Part shown: positions 8,639-17,159 of the stretch, in pieces
How the letters are laid out: each line of letters starts with the position of its first letter
Position numbering within the stretch: the stretch's first letter is position 1
DNA from: Streptomyces sp. NBC_01689
GTDB lineage: Bacteria; Actinomycetota; Actinomycetes; Streptomycetales; Streptomycetaceae
Direction of reading: 5' to 3'
Assembly (NCBI RefSeq): GCF_036250675.1
Contig: NZ_CP109592.1
Coordinates: 2,480,001 to 2,544,000 of the forward strand
DNA length: 64,000 bases
Program-made: the position numbers and the translations under genes
The notes under the pieces: model-generated
Told to the model about the DNA's origin: nothing
What the model saw: the letters and a program-made list of their open reading frames with translations, nothing else
Database searches by the model: none

Positions 8639-8680
8639 ACCCGGACGGTCCGACCCGGCGCCGGGTTGGGCCGTCCGGGT
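8639..8680. terminator. Strong bidirectional hairpin between convergent genes
   Basis: A 10-bp outer stem (ACCCGGACGG / CCGTCCGGGT) and an 8-bp inner stem (CGACCCGG / CCGGGTTG, one G-T pair) form a nearly continuous hairpin. It lies between the convergent small gene and the phosphopantetheinyl transferase gene. The rest of 8552-8885 shows no gene. Confidence 0.65.
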
Positions 8681-8885
8681 GGCGGCGCCCCCCTCGATCC
8701 GGGAGCGGTGGCCACCCCTGAGGACGCCTCGCCCCCCCGGAGCGCGCCTCACGGCCCCTCAGAACGCCCTCGGTGGAACCGGCCCGCCCGGCCCCGACCC
8801 CGGCGACCGCGACAGCAGCAGCGGCAGAGGCACCGACCAAGGCACGACCGTGAGGTCGCCCGTCCCCTCACAGGCCGCGCCCGGC

Positions 8886-9728
8886 CTAGGCCACGCCCGG
8901 CCCGGCGTGCGGCACGGTGACGGCCGTCGCCAGCAGGCCCCGGCGAAGGGTCCAGCGCCCGTCGAAGGACTGGATCCGGTGCCCGCCGACCACCGGTCCC
9001 GGTACCAGGAGCGCCGCCCGGAATCCGCCGGACCGTTCGGGACCGCCCGAGACGGGACCGGCCAGGGGGTTGCCCCGCACGGACTTCCCGCCCACCGGTC
9101 CGCGGGACACGGAGCCCCGGGAGACCCAGCCCCCGACAGGGGTCTCCCCCGGTGCGAAGGCCCCCGCGCCGGCGCCGTGCGGCGCCGGACCGCCGTCCTC
9201 GAAGAGGTCGATGTCCGCCTCCAGGAAGTCCAGCCACTGCCCCATCAGGGGGAACCAGGCCTTGTAGACGGACTCCTTGGCGCTGAAGAGCAGCCGGTCC
9301 CAGTGCACGGAGGGGTCCCGCTCCGCCAGCCGCCGCAGACGGACGTGCTCGGTGGAAAGCGCCACAGAGACGATGACGTCCTCGGGCAGTTCCTGGTGCG
9401 GTTCGGCGTCGATGCCCAGCGAGGCCAGGTCACCGGCGCGGGCGAGGGACGCGGCGCAGTAGCCCTCGCAGTGCGTCATGCTGCCGATCAGCCCGGCCGG
9501 CCAGACCGGCGCGCCGCTGTCCCCGCGCGGAATGGCGCGCGGGGCCACCCCGAGCTTCTCCATGGCCTGCCGTGCGCAGCCCCGCACGGCGGCGAACTCA
9601 TTGCGCCGTTTGGGTACGAACGACACCGCGAGCGCCTCTTCCTCAGGATACAGCCGCGCGCCCCGGGCGGCGTCGTCACCCAGCGCCTCCACGCTCACGA
9701 CCGAGTCCGGGAGCAGCTCCTCGATCAC
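8886..9728 (-). CDS. 4'-phosphopantetheinyl transferase, Sfp/EntD type
   Basis: Transfers phosphopantetheine from CoA to carrier-protein serines of NRPS, PKS or siderophore systems. The 280-residue protein shows the three hallmark motifs: GSMTHCEGY at about 95, the Mg-binding GIDAEPH at about 120, and FSAKESVYKAW at about 165. Start is GTG 9728 with GGAGG nine bases upstream, inside the metallophosphoesterase gene (53-bp overlap), so the two genes are probably coupled. Oddity: about 45 Gly/Ser/Pro/Arg-rich residues (roughly 190-235) interrupt the usual link between the acidic strand DIDLFED and FRAALLVPGP. No carrier-protein gene lies in this window. Confidence 0.9.
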   Translation of the reverse strand: MIEELLPDSVVSVEALGDDAARGARLYPEEEALAVSFVPKRRNEFAAVRGCARQAMEKLGVAPRAIPRGDSGAPVWPAGLIGSMTHCEGYCAASLARAGDLASLGIDAEPHQELPEDVIVSVALSTEHVRLRRLAERDPSVHWDRLLFSAKESVYKAWFPLMGQWLDFLEADIDLFEDGGPAPHGAGAGAFAPGETPVGGWVSRGSVSRGPVGGKSVRGNPLAGPVSGGPERSGGFRAALLVPGPVVGGHRIQSFDGRWTLRRGLLATAVTVPHAGPGVA

Positions 9729-10584
9729 CGGTTCCGACCTCCATCGGCAGTATGCGGCGCAGTGTTCCCGGCGGCCCCGGGCGGGGACGCCACTCCCGGG
9801 GGTAGCCCACCGAGACCTCCTCGAAGCGGACCCCTTCGAGGTGGGTGGTCCGCGGGATGTGGAGATGTCCGTAGACCATGACCTCGACGCGGAACCGGCG
9901 GTGCCAGTCGGCGGTCAGTCCGGTGCCGCACCACATCGCGAACTCGGGGTAGCGCAGGACGTCGGTCGGGTGGCGGTCGAGCGGGTAGTGGTTGACCAGC
10001 ACGGTGGGCAGGTCCTCGGGGAGCTCGGCGAGCCTGCGCTCCGTCTCGGCGACCCGCGCCCGGCACCAGGCCTCGCGGCTCGGGTAGGGGTCGGGGTGCA
10101 GGGTGTACTCGTCGGTGCAGATCACCCCGGTCTTCTCCGCGTACGCCAGGCCCTCGTCCTTGGTCGCGCAGCCCGGCGGCAGGAACGAGTAGTCGTAGAG
10201 CAGGAAGAGCGGCGCGACGACGACGGGGCCGCCCGGTCCGTCCCAGACGGGGTAGGGGTCCTCGGGGGTCGTGACGCCGAGCTCGCGGCAGAGGGCGACG
10301 AGATGCTCGTAGCGCTCCACCCCGCGCAGCGTCACCGTGTCCTTGGGATGGGTCCACAGCTCGTGGTTGCCGGGCACCCAGACGACCCTGCGGAAGCGTC
10401 CGGCGAGCGTTTCGAGGGCCCAGCGGATGTCGGCCACGGTCTCCGAGACGTCACCGGCGACCAGGAGCCAGTCGTCGTCCGTCGAGGGGCGCATCGCCTC
10501 GACCAGGGCGCGGTTCTCCGGATACCCGATGTGCAGGTCGCTGATGGCCAGCAGGTTCCCGTGTCCGCCGGCCGTCGACCGCAC
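9676..10584 (-). CDS. Metallophosphoesterase (calcineurin-like)
   Basis: A 302-residue dinuclear metal phosphoesterase. Motifs run in family order: SDLHIGY (D-x-H), VAGDVSE (GDxx), VPGNHELW (GNHE), VNHYPL and VYGHLHI (GHxH). The start is GTG 10584 with GGAGG eight bases upstream; an upstream in-frame extension to 10644 lacks a ribosome site. Its 3' end overlaps the start of the phosphopantetheinyl transferase gene. This gene pair is commonly seen together in Streptomyces, but the substrate is not known from sequence. Confidence 0.85.
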   Translation of the reverse strand: MRSTAGGHGNLLAISDLHIGYPENRALVEAMRPSTDDDWLLVAGDVSETVADIRWALETLAGRFRRVVWVPGNHELWTHPKDTVTLRGVERYEHLVALCRELGVTTPEDPYPVWDGPGGPVVVAPLFLLYDYSFLPPGCATKDEGLAYAEKTGVICTDEYTLHPDPYPSREAWCRARVAETERRLAELPEDLPTVLVNHYPLDRHPTDVLRYPEFAMWCGTGLTADWHRRFRVEVMVYGHLHIPRTTHLEGVRFEEVSVGYPREWRPRPGPPGTLRRILPMEVGTGDRGAAPGLGRERGGAG

Positions 10585-10749
10585 CCTCGCCACCTCCGAG
10601 AAAAGGACTGGAAACACAAGAACACATTCGTCCTCGCGGGACAAGGACGGACTGTGCGCGCCGGGGTCCCGGCCCGGCCCGGGACGCCCGGTGCCGCGGG
10701 TGGGGAAATCCGTAACAGGCCCGTAGCACCACTGCGGTCCCGCTCCCCT

Positions 10750-10755
10750 TATGAT
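10750..10755 (+). promoter_or_regulatory. Possible -10 box (TATGAT) before the ATP-grasp gene
   Basis: TATGAT matches the -10 consensus in five of six bases in an otherwise GC-rich region about 120 bases before the ATP-grasp start. No convincing -35 is seen. Confidence 0.3.
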
Positions 10756-10873
10756 CGCCCCAACACGGCCGCCATGAACCTACCTTGGCGTACGGCGGCT
10801 CGGTGTCCCTCCCTCCCCCCTGGCCGGGCACGGCCCGCTCCGCCGTGCCCGGGAACCGTGAAAGGCGGCCTGC

Positions 10874-12073
10874 ATGGTCTCTCGCGTACGCGTCTGGCTC
10901 AACCGCACGTACGCGGAGAACGTGTTCTTCATGGACCAGCTGCGAAGTAATCCGCAGCGCCGCGCGGTCGAGATCCATGCCACCCACGGTGACCCGGACT
11001 CCCCCGTACTGGCCGCCGCCGACACGGCCGCCATGGAGCCGGACGGTCTCTCCCCCGCCGCCTACGTCGAGTACGCGCTCGACCAGTGCGCGCGGCACTC
11101 CGTCGACGTGTTCGTGCCGGTCCTGCACCAGCCGGCGATCGTGGCGCACCGCGCGGAGTTCGCCGCGCTCGGTACGGCCCTGCTGGCGCCCTCCGCCGAG
11201 GCCGTGGCCGTCTTCCAGGACAAGGCGACCGCCTACCAGGCGGTGCAGGCCGTGGGCGTGCCCGTGCCCCCGTGGTGGCGGGTGCGCACCCCGGAGGAGC
11301 TGACCGAGGCGGTCGAGCTGCTGGAGGCCGACGGCCACCGGGCCTGCTTCAAGCCCGCGGCGGGCGCGGGCGGGGTGGGCTTCCGGGTCCTGACGCGCAC
11401 CCCCTTCTCGATGATGCACCTCAGCGGCTTTCCCAGCCCGTACGTGCCCCTCGACCTGGTGGTGGAGGCGATGCGGGAGACCGACGAGCCCGTCGACTGG
11501 CTGGTCATGCCGCGGCTGGCGGAGCCGGAGGTGTCCGTGGACTGCCTGACCGGTCCGGACGGCGTGGTGCGCATGGCGGTCGGGCGCACCAAGAACGGCC
11601 GCCGCCGGGGCTTCACGCTCCATCCTTCGTGGATCGAGCCCGCGCGGCTGCTCGCGGAGGCGTTCGGGCTGCACTATCTGACGAACATTCAGTTCCGGAT
11701 GCTCGGTGACGAGCCGGTCCTGATGGACGTCAACACCCGCCCGGCGGGCGGTCTGCACCAGCTCGCCCAGTGTGGCGTCAACGCCCCTTGGGCCGCTGTG
11801 CAGTTGGCCCTGGGTGAGGAGACGGGCGACCTCGTCCCGCCGATCCTCGCGCCGGACTACACCGTGGTGGCGGGCCCGCGTCCGGTGCGTCCCGTGTCGC
11901 TGCCGCAACAGCGGACCGACACGGCCGTCCCGGTCACCCCCGTCACTGCCGTTCCCGCCGCTCCCCCGCTGCCGGCCGTCCCGGCCCCCGCGGCGCAGGT
12001 GACGGCGGCCCCGGCGTCCGCCTCCGCCGGTGCGCCGACCGGTGCGAGCAGCGCCGCCACCGCTCCCGCCTGA
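10874..12073 (+). CDS. ATP-grasp domain protein (carboxylate-amine ligase type)
   Basis: A 399-residue predicted ligase. ATP-grasp features: a lid/Lys region FKPAAGAGGVGFRVL at about 160-175, WLVMPRLAEPEVSVDC (acidic ATP-contact strand) and the Mg-binding VLMDVNTRPAGGLHQL at about 280. The last 60 residues are a Pro/Ala/Val-rich, probably disordered tail. Start ATG 10874 follows AAAGGCGG. ATP-grasp enzymes join a carboxylate to an amine or thiol; the substrates here are unknown, and no peptide precursor gene is visible beside it. Confidence 0.75.
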   Translation: MVSRVRVWLNRTYAENVFFMDQLRSNPQRRAVEIHATHGDPDSPVLAAADTAAMEPDGLSPAAYVEYALDQCARHSVDVFVPVLHQPAIVAHRAEFAALGTALLAPSAEAVAVFQDKATAYQAVQAVGVPVPPWWRVRTPEELTEAVELLEADGHRACFKPAAGAGGVGFRVLTRTPFSMMHLSGFPSPYVPLDLVVEAMRETDEPVDWLVMPRLAEPEVSVDCLTGPDGVVRMAVGRTKNGRRRGFTLHPSWIEPARLLAEAFGLHYLTNIQFRMLGDEPVLMDVNTRPAGGLHQLAQCGVNAPWAAVQLALGEETGDLVPPILAPDYTVVAGPRPVRPVSLPQQRTDTAVPVTPVTAVPAAPPLPAVPAPAAQVTAAPASASAGAPTGASSAATAPA

Positions 12074-12200
12074 GCGAGACGGGCCGGCCACTCCGCTCCT
12101 CCTGCCACTCCCCCGTGCCACCTCTGTCACCCCCGCCACCCGGCCCTCTCGACCCGTCCCTCCGTCCCATGCCCCGCCCCCTCGCATCTCCGGTCGGCAC

Positions 12201-12216
12201 ACCGGTCCGGACCAGT
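12201..12216. promoter_or_regulatory. DasR-like operator (dre), upstream copy
   Basis: ACCGGTCCGGACCAGT matches the DasR site consensus ACTGGTCTAGACCACT in 12 of 16 positions by my count. It lies 112 bases before the chitinase start and upstream of a TTGACA -35 box. Confidence 0.55.
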
Positions 12217-12230
12217 TGACGCACAGCGTC

Positions 12231-12259
12231 TTGACAGCTCGATTGGTCCATACCAACTT
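12231..12259 (+). promoter_or_regulatory. Chitinase promoter (-35 TTGACA)
   Basis: TTGACA at 12231-12236 with a weak -10 candidate CAACTT 17 bases downstream (12254-12259). The promoter is bracketed by two DasR-like sites, one overlapping the -10. Confidence 0.45.
12242..12257. promoter_or_regulatory. DasR-like operator (dre), promoter-overlapping copy
   Basis: ATTGGTCCATACCAAC contains the near-palindrome TTGGTCCATACCAA and resembles both the dre consensus and the 12-bp direct repeat (TGGTCCAGACCT) of classical Streptomyces chitinase promoters. It overlaps the expected -10, a good position for repression by DasR. Confidence 0.6.
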
Positions 12260-12312
12260 GGTTGCGCACCTCTCAGCACTCCCGAACACCCCCATTTCTT
12301 CAGGGAGATCGC

Positions 12313-14001
12313 GTGCGCATCACCGACCTCGGACGTTCCAGACGTCGCTTCTTCGCTCTGCTCGGCACCGCCGCCCTGGCCCTGGCCGGGGCGGTCGCCC
12401 TGCCCACCACGGCCCAGGCGGCCAACATCCTCTCCAACCCCGGCCTGGAGTCGGGCAGTCTCTCCCCCTGGTCCTGCACGGGGAATCTCGGCTCGGTCGT
12501 CTCCAGCCCCGTGCACGGAGGCTCCAAGGCCCTCGCGGGCGCGGTCAGTTCGAGTGACAACGCCCAGTGCAGCCAGACCGTCGCGGTGCAGCCGAACACC
12601 ACGTACAGCCTCTCCGGCTGGGTGCGTGGCAACTACGTCTACCTCGGCGTGGACGGCGGTGCCTCGACCTGGACCACCTCCCCGTCGGCCTACAGTCAGC
12701 TCTCGGTGTCCTTCACCACCGGGGCCTCGCAGACCAGCGCCAAGATCTACGTCCACGGCTGGTACGCGCAGGGCACCTACTACGCGGACGACATCAGCCT
12801 CGACGGTCCGGGCGGCGGGGGCGGCTCCGACACCCAGGCGCCGACCGCTCCGACGAACCTGACCTCCACCGGCAAGACCTCGTCGACCGTGTCGCTGTCG
12901 TGGGGCGCGTCGAGCGACAACGTCGGCGTCAGCGGGTACGACGTCTACAGCGGCTCGAACCAGGTGCTCAGCGTCTCCGGCACCAGCGCTACGGTCGGCG
13001 GGCTGTCGCCGAGCACGGCGTACACCTTCACGGTGAAGGCGCGGGACGCGGCCGGGAACACCTCCGCGGCCTCGAACTCCGTGAGCGTGACGACGAGCGC
13101 GGGCGGTGGCGGCACCACCGGCTTCAAGCAGGCCGCGCCCTACCTCTACCTCGGCTGGGGCGACCCGCCGAGCGCGACCTCGGTGATGAGCGCGACCGGG
13201 ATCAAGTGGTACACGATGGCGTTCATGCTCGACTCGGGCGGCTGCAACCCCGCCTGGGACAGCAGCCGGCCGCTGACCGGCGGCACCGACCAGACCGTCA
13301 TCAACCAGATCCGCTCCGCGGGCGGTGACATCGTCCCGTCGTTCGGCGGCTGGCAGGGCAGCAAGCTCGGCGCCAACTGCTCCTCCGCGAGCGCCCTGGC
13401 GGGTGCGCTGCAGAAGGTGATCGACGCCTACAGCCTCAAGGCGATCGACATGGACATCGAGAACACCGACGAGTTCGAGAACGAGGCCGTCCAGGCGAAG
13501 ATCCTGACCGCGCTGAAGACCGTGAAGGCCAACAATCCCGGCCTGCGCACGATCGTCACCTTCGGCACCTCGACGACCGGTCCGTCGTACTACGGCAACC
13601 GGCTCATCGAGCAGGCCCAGTCGCTCAACGCCGGGATCGACGTCTTCACGATCATGCCCTTCGACTTCGGCGGCGGCTCCGACATGTACGGCAACACCGT
13701 CAACGCCACCGAGGCGCTGAAGACCAAGCTGAAGTCGACCTTCGGCTGGGACGACGCCACCGCGTACTCCCACATCGGCATCTCGGGCATGAACGGCCTG
13801 TCCGACCAGCAGGAGAACACGACCCCGGCCATCTGGACGTCGATCCGTGACTGGGCGAACAGCCACCACATCGCCCGGCTCGCCTACTGGGCGGTCAACC
13901 GCGACCGGTCCTGCCCCGGGGGCGGCGTGGTGAGCAACTGCTCCGGCATCAGCCAGAGCACCTGGCAGTTCACCTCCATCACCGCCGGGTTCACCGGCTG
14001 A
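12313..14001 (+). CDS. Secreted GH18 chitinase with carbohydrate-binding and FnIII domains
   Basis: An exported chitin-degrading enzyme of 562 residues. The N-terminus is a Tat-like signal (SRRRFFALLG, then hydrophobic run, then TAQA cleavage site near residue 37). A carbohydrate-binding module follows (about 38-165, NPGLESGSLSPWSC onward), then a GGGGG linker, an FnIII domain (about 172-258, PTAPTNLTSTGKTSSTVSLSW) and a GH18 domain from about 268. The catalytic DxDxE is seen in AIDMDIENT. GTG 12313 has AGGGAG five bases upstream. Two DasR-like sites precede it, so induction by chitin-derived (amino)sugars is expected. Confidence 0.92.
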   Translation: MRITDLGRSRRRFFALLGTAALALAGAVALPTTAQAANILSNPGLESGSLSPWSCTGNLGSVVSSPVHGGSKALAGAVSSSDNAQCSQTVAVQPNTTYSLSGWVRGNYVYLGVDGGASTWTTSPSAYSQLSVSFTTGASQTSAKIYVHGWYAQGTYYADDISLDGPGGGGGSDTQAPTAPTNLTSTGKTSSTVSLSWGASSDNVGVSGYDVYSGSNQVLSVSGTSATVGGLSPSTAYTFTVKARDAAGNTSAASNSVSVTTSAGGGGTTGFKQAAPYLYLGWGDPPSATSVMSATGIKWYTMAFMLDSGGCNPAWDSSRPLTGGTDQTVINQIRSAGGDIVPSFGGWQGSKLGANCSSASALAGALQKVIDAYSLKAIDMDIENTDEFENEAVQAKILTALKTVKANNPGLRTIVTFGTSTTGPSYYGNRLIEQAQSLNAGIDVFTIMPFDFGGGSDMYGNTVNATEALKTKLKSTFGWDDATAYSHIGISGMNGLSDQQENTTPAIWTSIRDWANSHHIARLAYWAVNRDRSCPGGGVVSNCSGISQSTWQFTSITAGFTG

Positions 14002-14010
14002 CACCGCCCC

Positions 14011-14050
14011 GTGGGGGTGTCCGGCCCTCGTCCGGCCCGGCCACCCCCAC
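14011..14050. terminator. Bidirectional terminator between chitinase and GH38 genes
   Basis: GTGGGGGTG (14011-14019) pairs perfectly with CACCCCCAC (14042-14050), with further GGCC/GGCC pairing in the 22-base interval. It lies between two convergent genes. Confidence 0.6.
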
Positions 14051-14081
14051 CCGTGCGTCCCTTCGCCGGGACCCGGGACGC

Positions 14082-17000
14082 TCAGTCCTTCCGCACGGTC
14101 AGCCGCAGCGTCCGCACCTCGAAGGGCCGCAGCGACACCGCGACGGTGTCCCCGTCCGTCTCCGCCGCGCCCAGCGGGCGTTCCAGCAGGTCGGTGACCT
14201 CAGCCCCGGCGAGGGGGAAGCCCGTGCGCAGGGTGCCGGCGGCCCGGCCGCCGCGTGACTCGTAGAGACGTACGACGACATCACCCGAGGCGTCGTCGGC
14301 GAGCTTGACCGCCTCCACCGTCACCCCCTCGCCGTCGACGGAGACGACGGGCGCCCCGCTGTCGGCCGCGTCGGCCACCCGCAGCGGCAGGTTGAGCGCG
14401 TAGCCCTCCGCGATCGCGTCCTCGACGCTCGCCCCCGGCAGCAGCGCGTAGGTGAAGCGGTGCCTGCCCTGGTCGGCGCCGGGGTCGGGCACCCGCGGGG
14501 CACGCACCAGGGAGAGGCGGACCGTCGTCGTCGTACCGCCGTCCTCGCGGACCGTGCGGGAGACGTCGTGGCCGTACGTCGAGTCGTTGATGACGGCGAC
14601 GCCGTAACCGGGCTCGGCGACGTGCACCCAGCGGTGCCCGTAGACCTCGAAGCGCGCCGACTCCCAGCTGGTGTTGGTGTGGGTGGGGCGCTGGACGTGA
14701 CCGAACTGGATCTCCGCGGAGGAGTGCGGAGCCCTGATGTCCACCGGGAAGGCCGCCTTGAGGATCTTCTCCGCCTCGTGCCAGTCGATCTCGGTCTCGA
14801 CGTCGATCCGGCGGCTGCCCGCCCGCACGGTGACCGTCTGCACGATCCGCGAGCCCTTGCCGAAGGCCCGTTCCACCCGTACGGCACCCAGCAGCGGTCC
14901 GTCCTCGACCACGGTCACGGACTCCGCGACGAGCAGGTCCGTGTAGCGGTTGCGGTAGTGCTTGTCGATGTCCCAGGCGTCCCAGTGGTTCGGGAGGTCG
15001 CTGTGCAGACGCAGGAGGTTGCCGCGGTCGGCGAGGACCTCGCGGCCGGCCACCAGGTCGCGCACGGAGGCCAGCGTGCCGTCCGCGGCCAGTTCGACCC
15101 GGACCAGGCCGTTGTCGAGGACGTGGCCGTCGACGACGGTCACCGGCCGTGCGGGGCTGTCCGTGCCCAGCGGCGCGCTGCCGTTCGCCGGGACCTCGGT
15201 GTACACCGGGACACCCTCGGCGGTGCGCACCACCTCGGCGCGCGCGACGGGGCTGGTGTTGAACACCCGGGTCCCGCCGCCGCCCAGCGCGGCCACGGCC
15301 TGCCGCGTGATCTCCTCCAGCTCGCGCGCCACCCGCGCGTACTCCGCCTCCGCCTCCCGGTGCACCCAGGCGATGGAGGAGCCGGGCAGGATGTCGTGGA
15401 ACTGGTGGAGCAGGACCGTCTTCCAGAGCCGGTCGAGCTCCCCGTACGGGTACGCGTACCCGGGTGCCCGCAGTGCGGCGGTGGTCGCCCACAACTCGGC
15501 CTCACGCAGCAGGTGTTCGCTGCGCCGGTTGCCCTGCTTGGTGCGGGCCTGCGAGGTGTAGGTGGCGCGGTGCAGTTCGAGATAGAGCTCGCCCGACCAG
15601 ACCTGGTCCTTCGGGATCTCCTCGCGGGCGGTGGCGAAGAAGGCGTCCGGGTGCTCGACGCGTACCTTCGCCGAGCCCTCCAGGTTCGCCAGCCGGCGGG
15701 CCCGTTCCATCATCTCGCGGGTGGGGCCGCCACCGCCGTCGCCGTGGCCGAAGGGCGCGAGAGAGGTCGAACCGCGGCCCTTGTCCTGGTAGTTGCGGAC
15801 GGCGTGGGCCATCTCCTGCCCGGAGAACTCCACGTTGTAGGTGTCGACGGGCGGGAAGTGCGTGAAGATGCGGGTGCCGTCCAGTCCCTCCCACCAGAAG
15901 CTGTGGTGGGGCAGCTTGTTGGTCTGGTTCCAGGAGAGCTTCTGGGTCAGGAACCAGTCGTTGCCCGCGAGCTTGGCCAGCTGCGGGTAGGCCGCGTTGT
16001 AGCCGAAGGAGTCCGGCAGCCACACGCCCTTGGTCTCGACGCCGAAGTGCTCGATGAAGAACCGCTTGCCGTGGACGAGCTGGCGGGCCAGCGCCTCGCC
16101 GCCGGGGAGGTTGCCGTCGGCCTCCACCCACATGCCGCCGACCGGCGCCCAGTTCCCGTCCGCCACGGCCTTCTTGATGCGTTCCCACACATGCGGGTGG
16201 TGGTCGCGCACCCACGCGTACTGCTGGGCCTGCGAGCAGGCGAAGACCAGTTCCTCGTACTCCTCGGCGAGCGCGGTCACGTTCGAGAAGGTCCGCGCGG
16301 TCTTGCGCTTGGTCTCGCGGATCGGCCAGAGCCAGGCGGAGTCGATGTGCGCGTGGCCCACGGCCGAGAGGGTGTGGGCGCTGGCGTGCGCGGGCCTGGC
16401 GAGCGTGGGTGCCAGGACGGCGCGCGCCGCGGCGGCGGTCCCGGAGACGTCGTCCAGGTCCAGGGCGTCCAGCGACCGGTCGAGCGCGATCATGATCTCG
16501 TGGCGGCGCGGGTCGCTCTCGCCGAGCTCCAGCATCAGCTCGCGCAGCACCTGGAGGTCGAGATCGAGGTGCCAGACGTCCTCGTCGAGAACGGCGATGT
16601 CCGCGCGCCGGAAGGTGTAGAGCGGCGCGGATCCCGCCGTGAGCCGGTCGCCGAGCGGGGTCGGGCGCGCGAAGTCGTCCGCCAGGATGTCGGGGTTCGA
16701 GGCCGCCTCGACGAGGTAGTCGACCCGTTCCCCGCCCGCCGCCGGACGGGCGATGGGCACGTACTGGTTCTGCGGGTTGACCGCCTTCAGCGGCACCCCG
16801 TCGGGGAGGTGGACCAGCGCCTCCGCCTGGTTGCCGGGCCAGTCCCCCACGAACCCGAGGTCGAAGACGGCCTCGACCCGCCTGCCCGCCCAGTCCTCCG
16901 GGACGGTTCCGCGCATCCGGAACCAGGTGGTGCCCCACGGCGGTCCCCAGGGGGTGCCCATCGCGAAGGGTTCGTACGGCGCGGCGGCGGCCTCCTCGAA

Positions 17001-17132
17001 GGGGACCGGTTCACCGGGCGCCTGCCAGACCTCGACCTCGAAGGGGACGGAGGCGGCGTGGACGGCGGGCTTGATGCGCTGGTCGTGGACGCGCTGGACG
17101 CGCTCCTCGATCCGGCGGCGTTCGTCGTGCAT
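14082..17132 (-). CDS. Alpha-mannosidase (GH38)
   Basis: A 1016-residue glycosidase of GH38, the usual length. The zinc-binding signature GHAHIDSAWLWP is at about residue 262, and the nucleophile region is GVWLPDSFGYNAAYPQ at about 355. GH38 mid-domain and C-terminal beta-sandwich sequences follow (VKAAFPVD-like KILKAAFPVDI; NDSTYGHDV). No signal peptide is seen, so it should act inside the cell on imported manno-oligosaccharides. ATG 17132 has GGAG seven bases upstream. It is the last gene of a DeoR-GH4-GH38 minus-strand operon, 27 bases after the GH4 gene. Confidence 0.92.
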   Translation of the reverse strand: MHDERRRIEERVQRVHDQRIKPAVHAASVPFEVEVWQAPGEPVPFEEAAAAPYEPFAMGTPWGPPWGTTWFRMRGTVPEDWAGRRVEAVFDLGFVGDWPGNQAEALVHLPDGVPLKAVNPQNQYVPIARPAAGGERVDYLVEAASNPDILADDFARPTPLGDRLTAGSAPLYTFRRADIAVLDEDVWHLDLDLQVLRELMLELGESDPRRHEIMIALDRSLDALDLDDVSGTAAAARAVLAPTLARPAHASAHTLSAVGHAHIDSAWLWPIRETKRKTARTFSNVTALAEEYEELVFACSQAQQYAWVRDHHPHVWERIKKAVADGNWAPVGGMWVEADGNLPGGEALARQLVHGKRFFIEHFGVETKGVWLPDSFGYNAAYPQLAKLAGNDWFLTQKLSWNQTNKLPHHSFWWEGLDGTRIFTHFPPVDTYNVEFSGQEMAHAVRNYQDKGRGSTSLAPFGHGDGGGGPTREMMERARRLANLEGSAKVRVEHPDAFFATAREEIPKDQVWSGELYLELHRATYTSQARTKQGNRRSEHLLREAELWATTAALRAPGYAYPYGELDRLWKTVLLHQFHDILPGSSIAWVHREAEAEYARVARELEEITRQAVAALGGGGTRVFNTSPVARAEVVRTAEGVPVYTEVPANGSAPLGTDSPARPVTVVDGHVLDNGLVRVELAADGTLASVRDLVAGREVLADRGNLLRLHSDLPNHWDAWDIDKHYRNRYTDLLVAESVTVVEDGPLLGAVRVERAFGKGSRIVQTVTVRAGSRRIDVETEIDWHEAEKILKAAFPVDIRAPHSSAEIQFGHVQRPTHTNTSWESARFEVYGHRWVHVAEPGYGVAVINDSTYGHDVSRTVREDGGTTTTVRLSLVRAPRVPDPGADQGRHRFTYALLPGASVEDAIAEGYALNLPLRVADAADSGAPVVSVDGEGVTVEAVKLADDASGDVVVRLYESRGGRAAGTLRTGFPLAGAEVTDLLERPLGAAETDGDTVAVSLRPFEVRTLRLTVRKD

Positions 17133-17159
17133 ATGAGGTCTCCAAGCGGACGGGGAGCG

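Noticed and set aside
8886..12073. Phosphopantetheinyl transferase plus ATP-grasp gene as a natural-product cluster
   Set aside because: No NRPS, PKS, precursor-peptide or carrier-protein gene is present; both genes occur as isolated conserved loci in Streptomyces.
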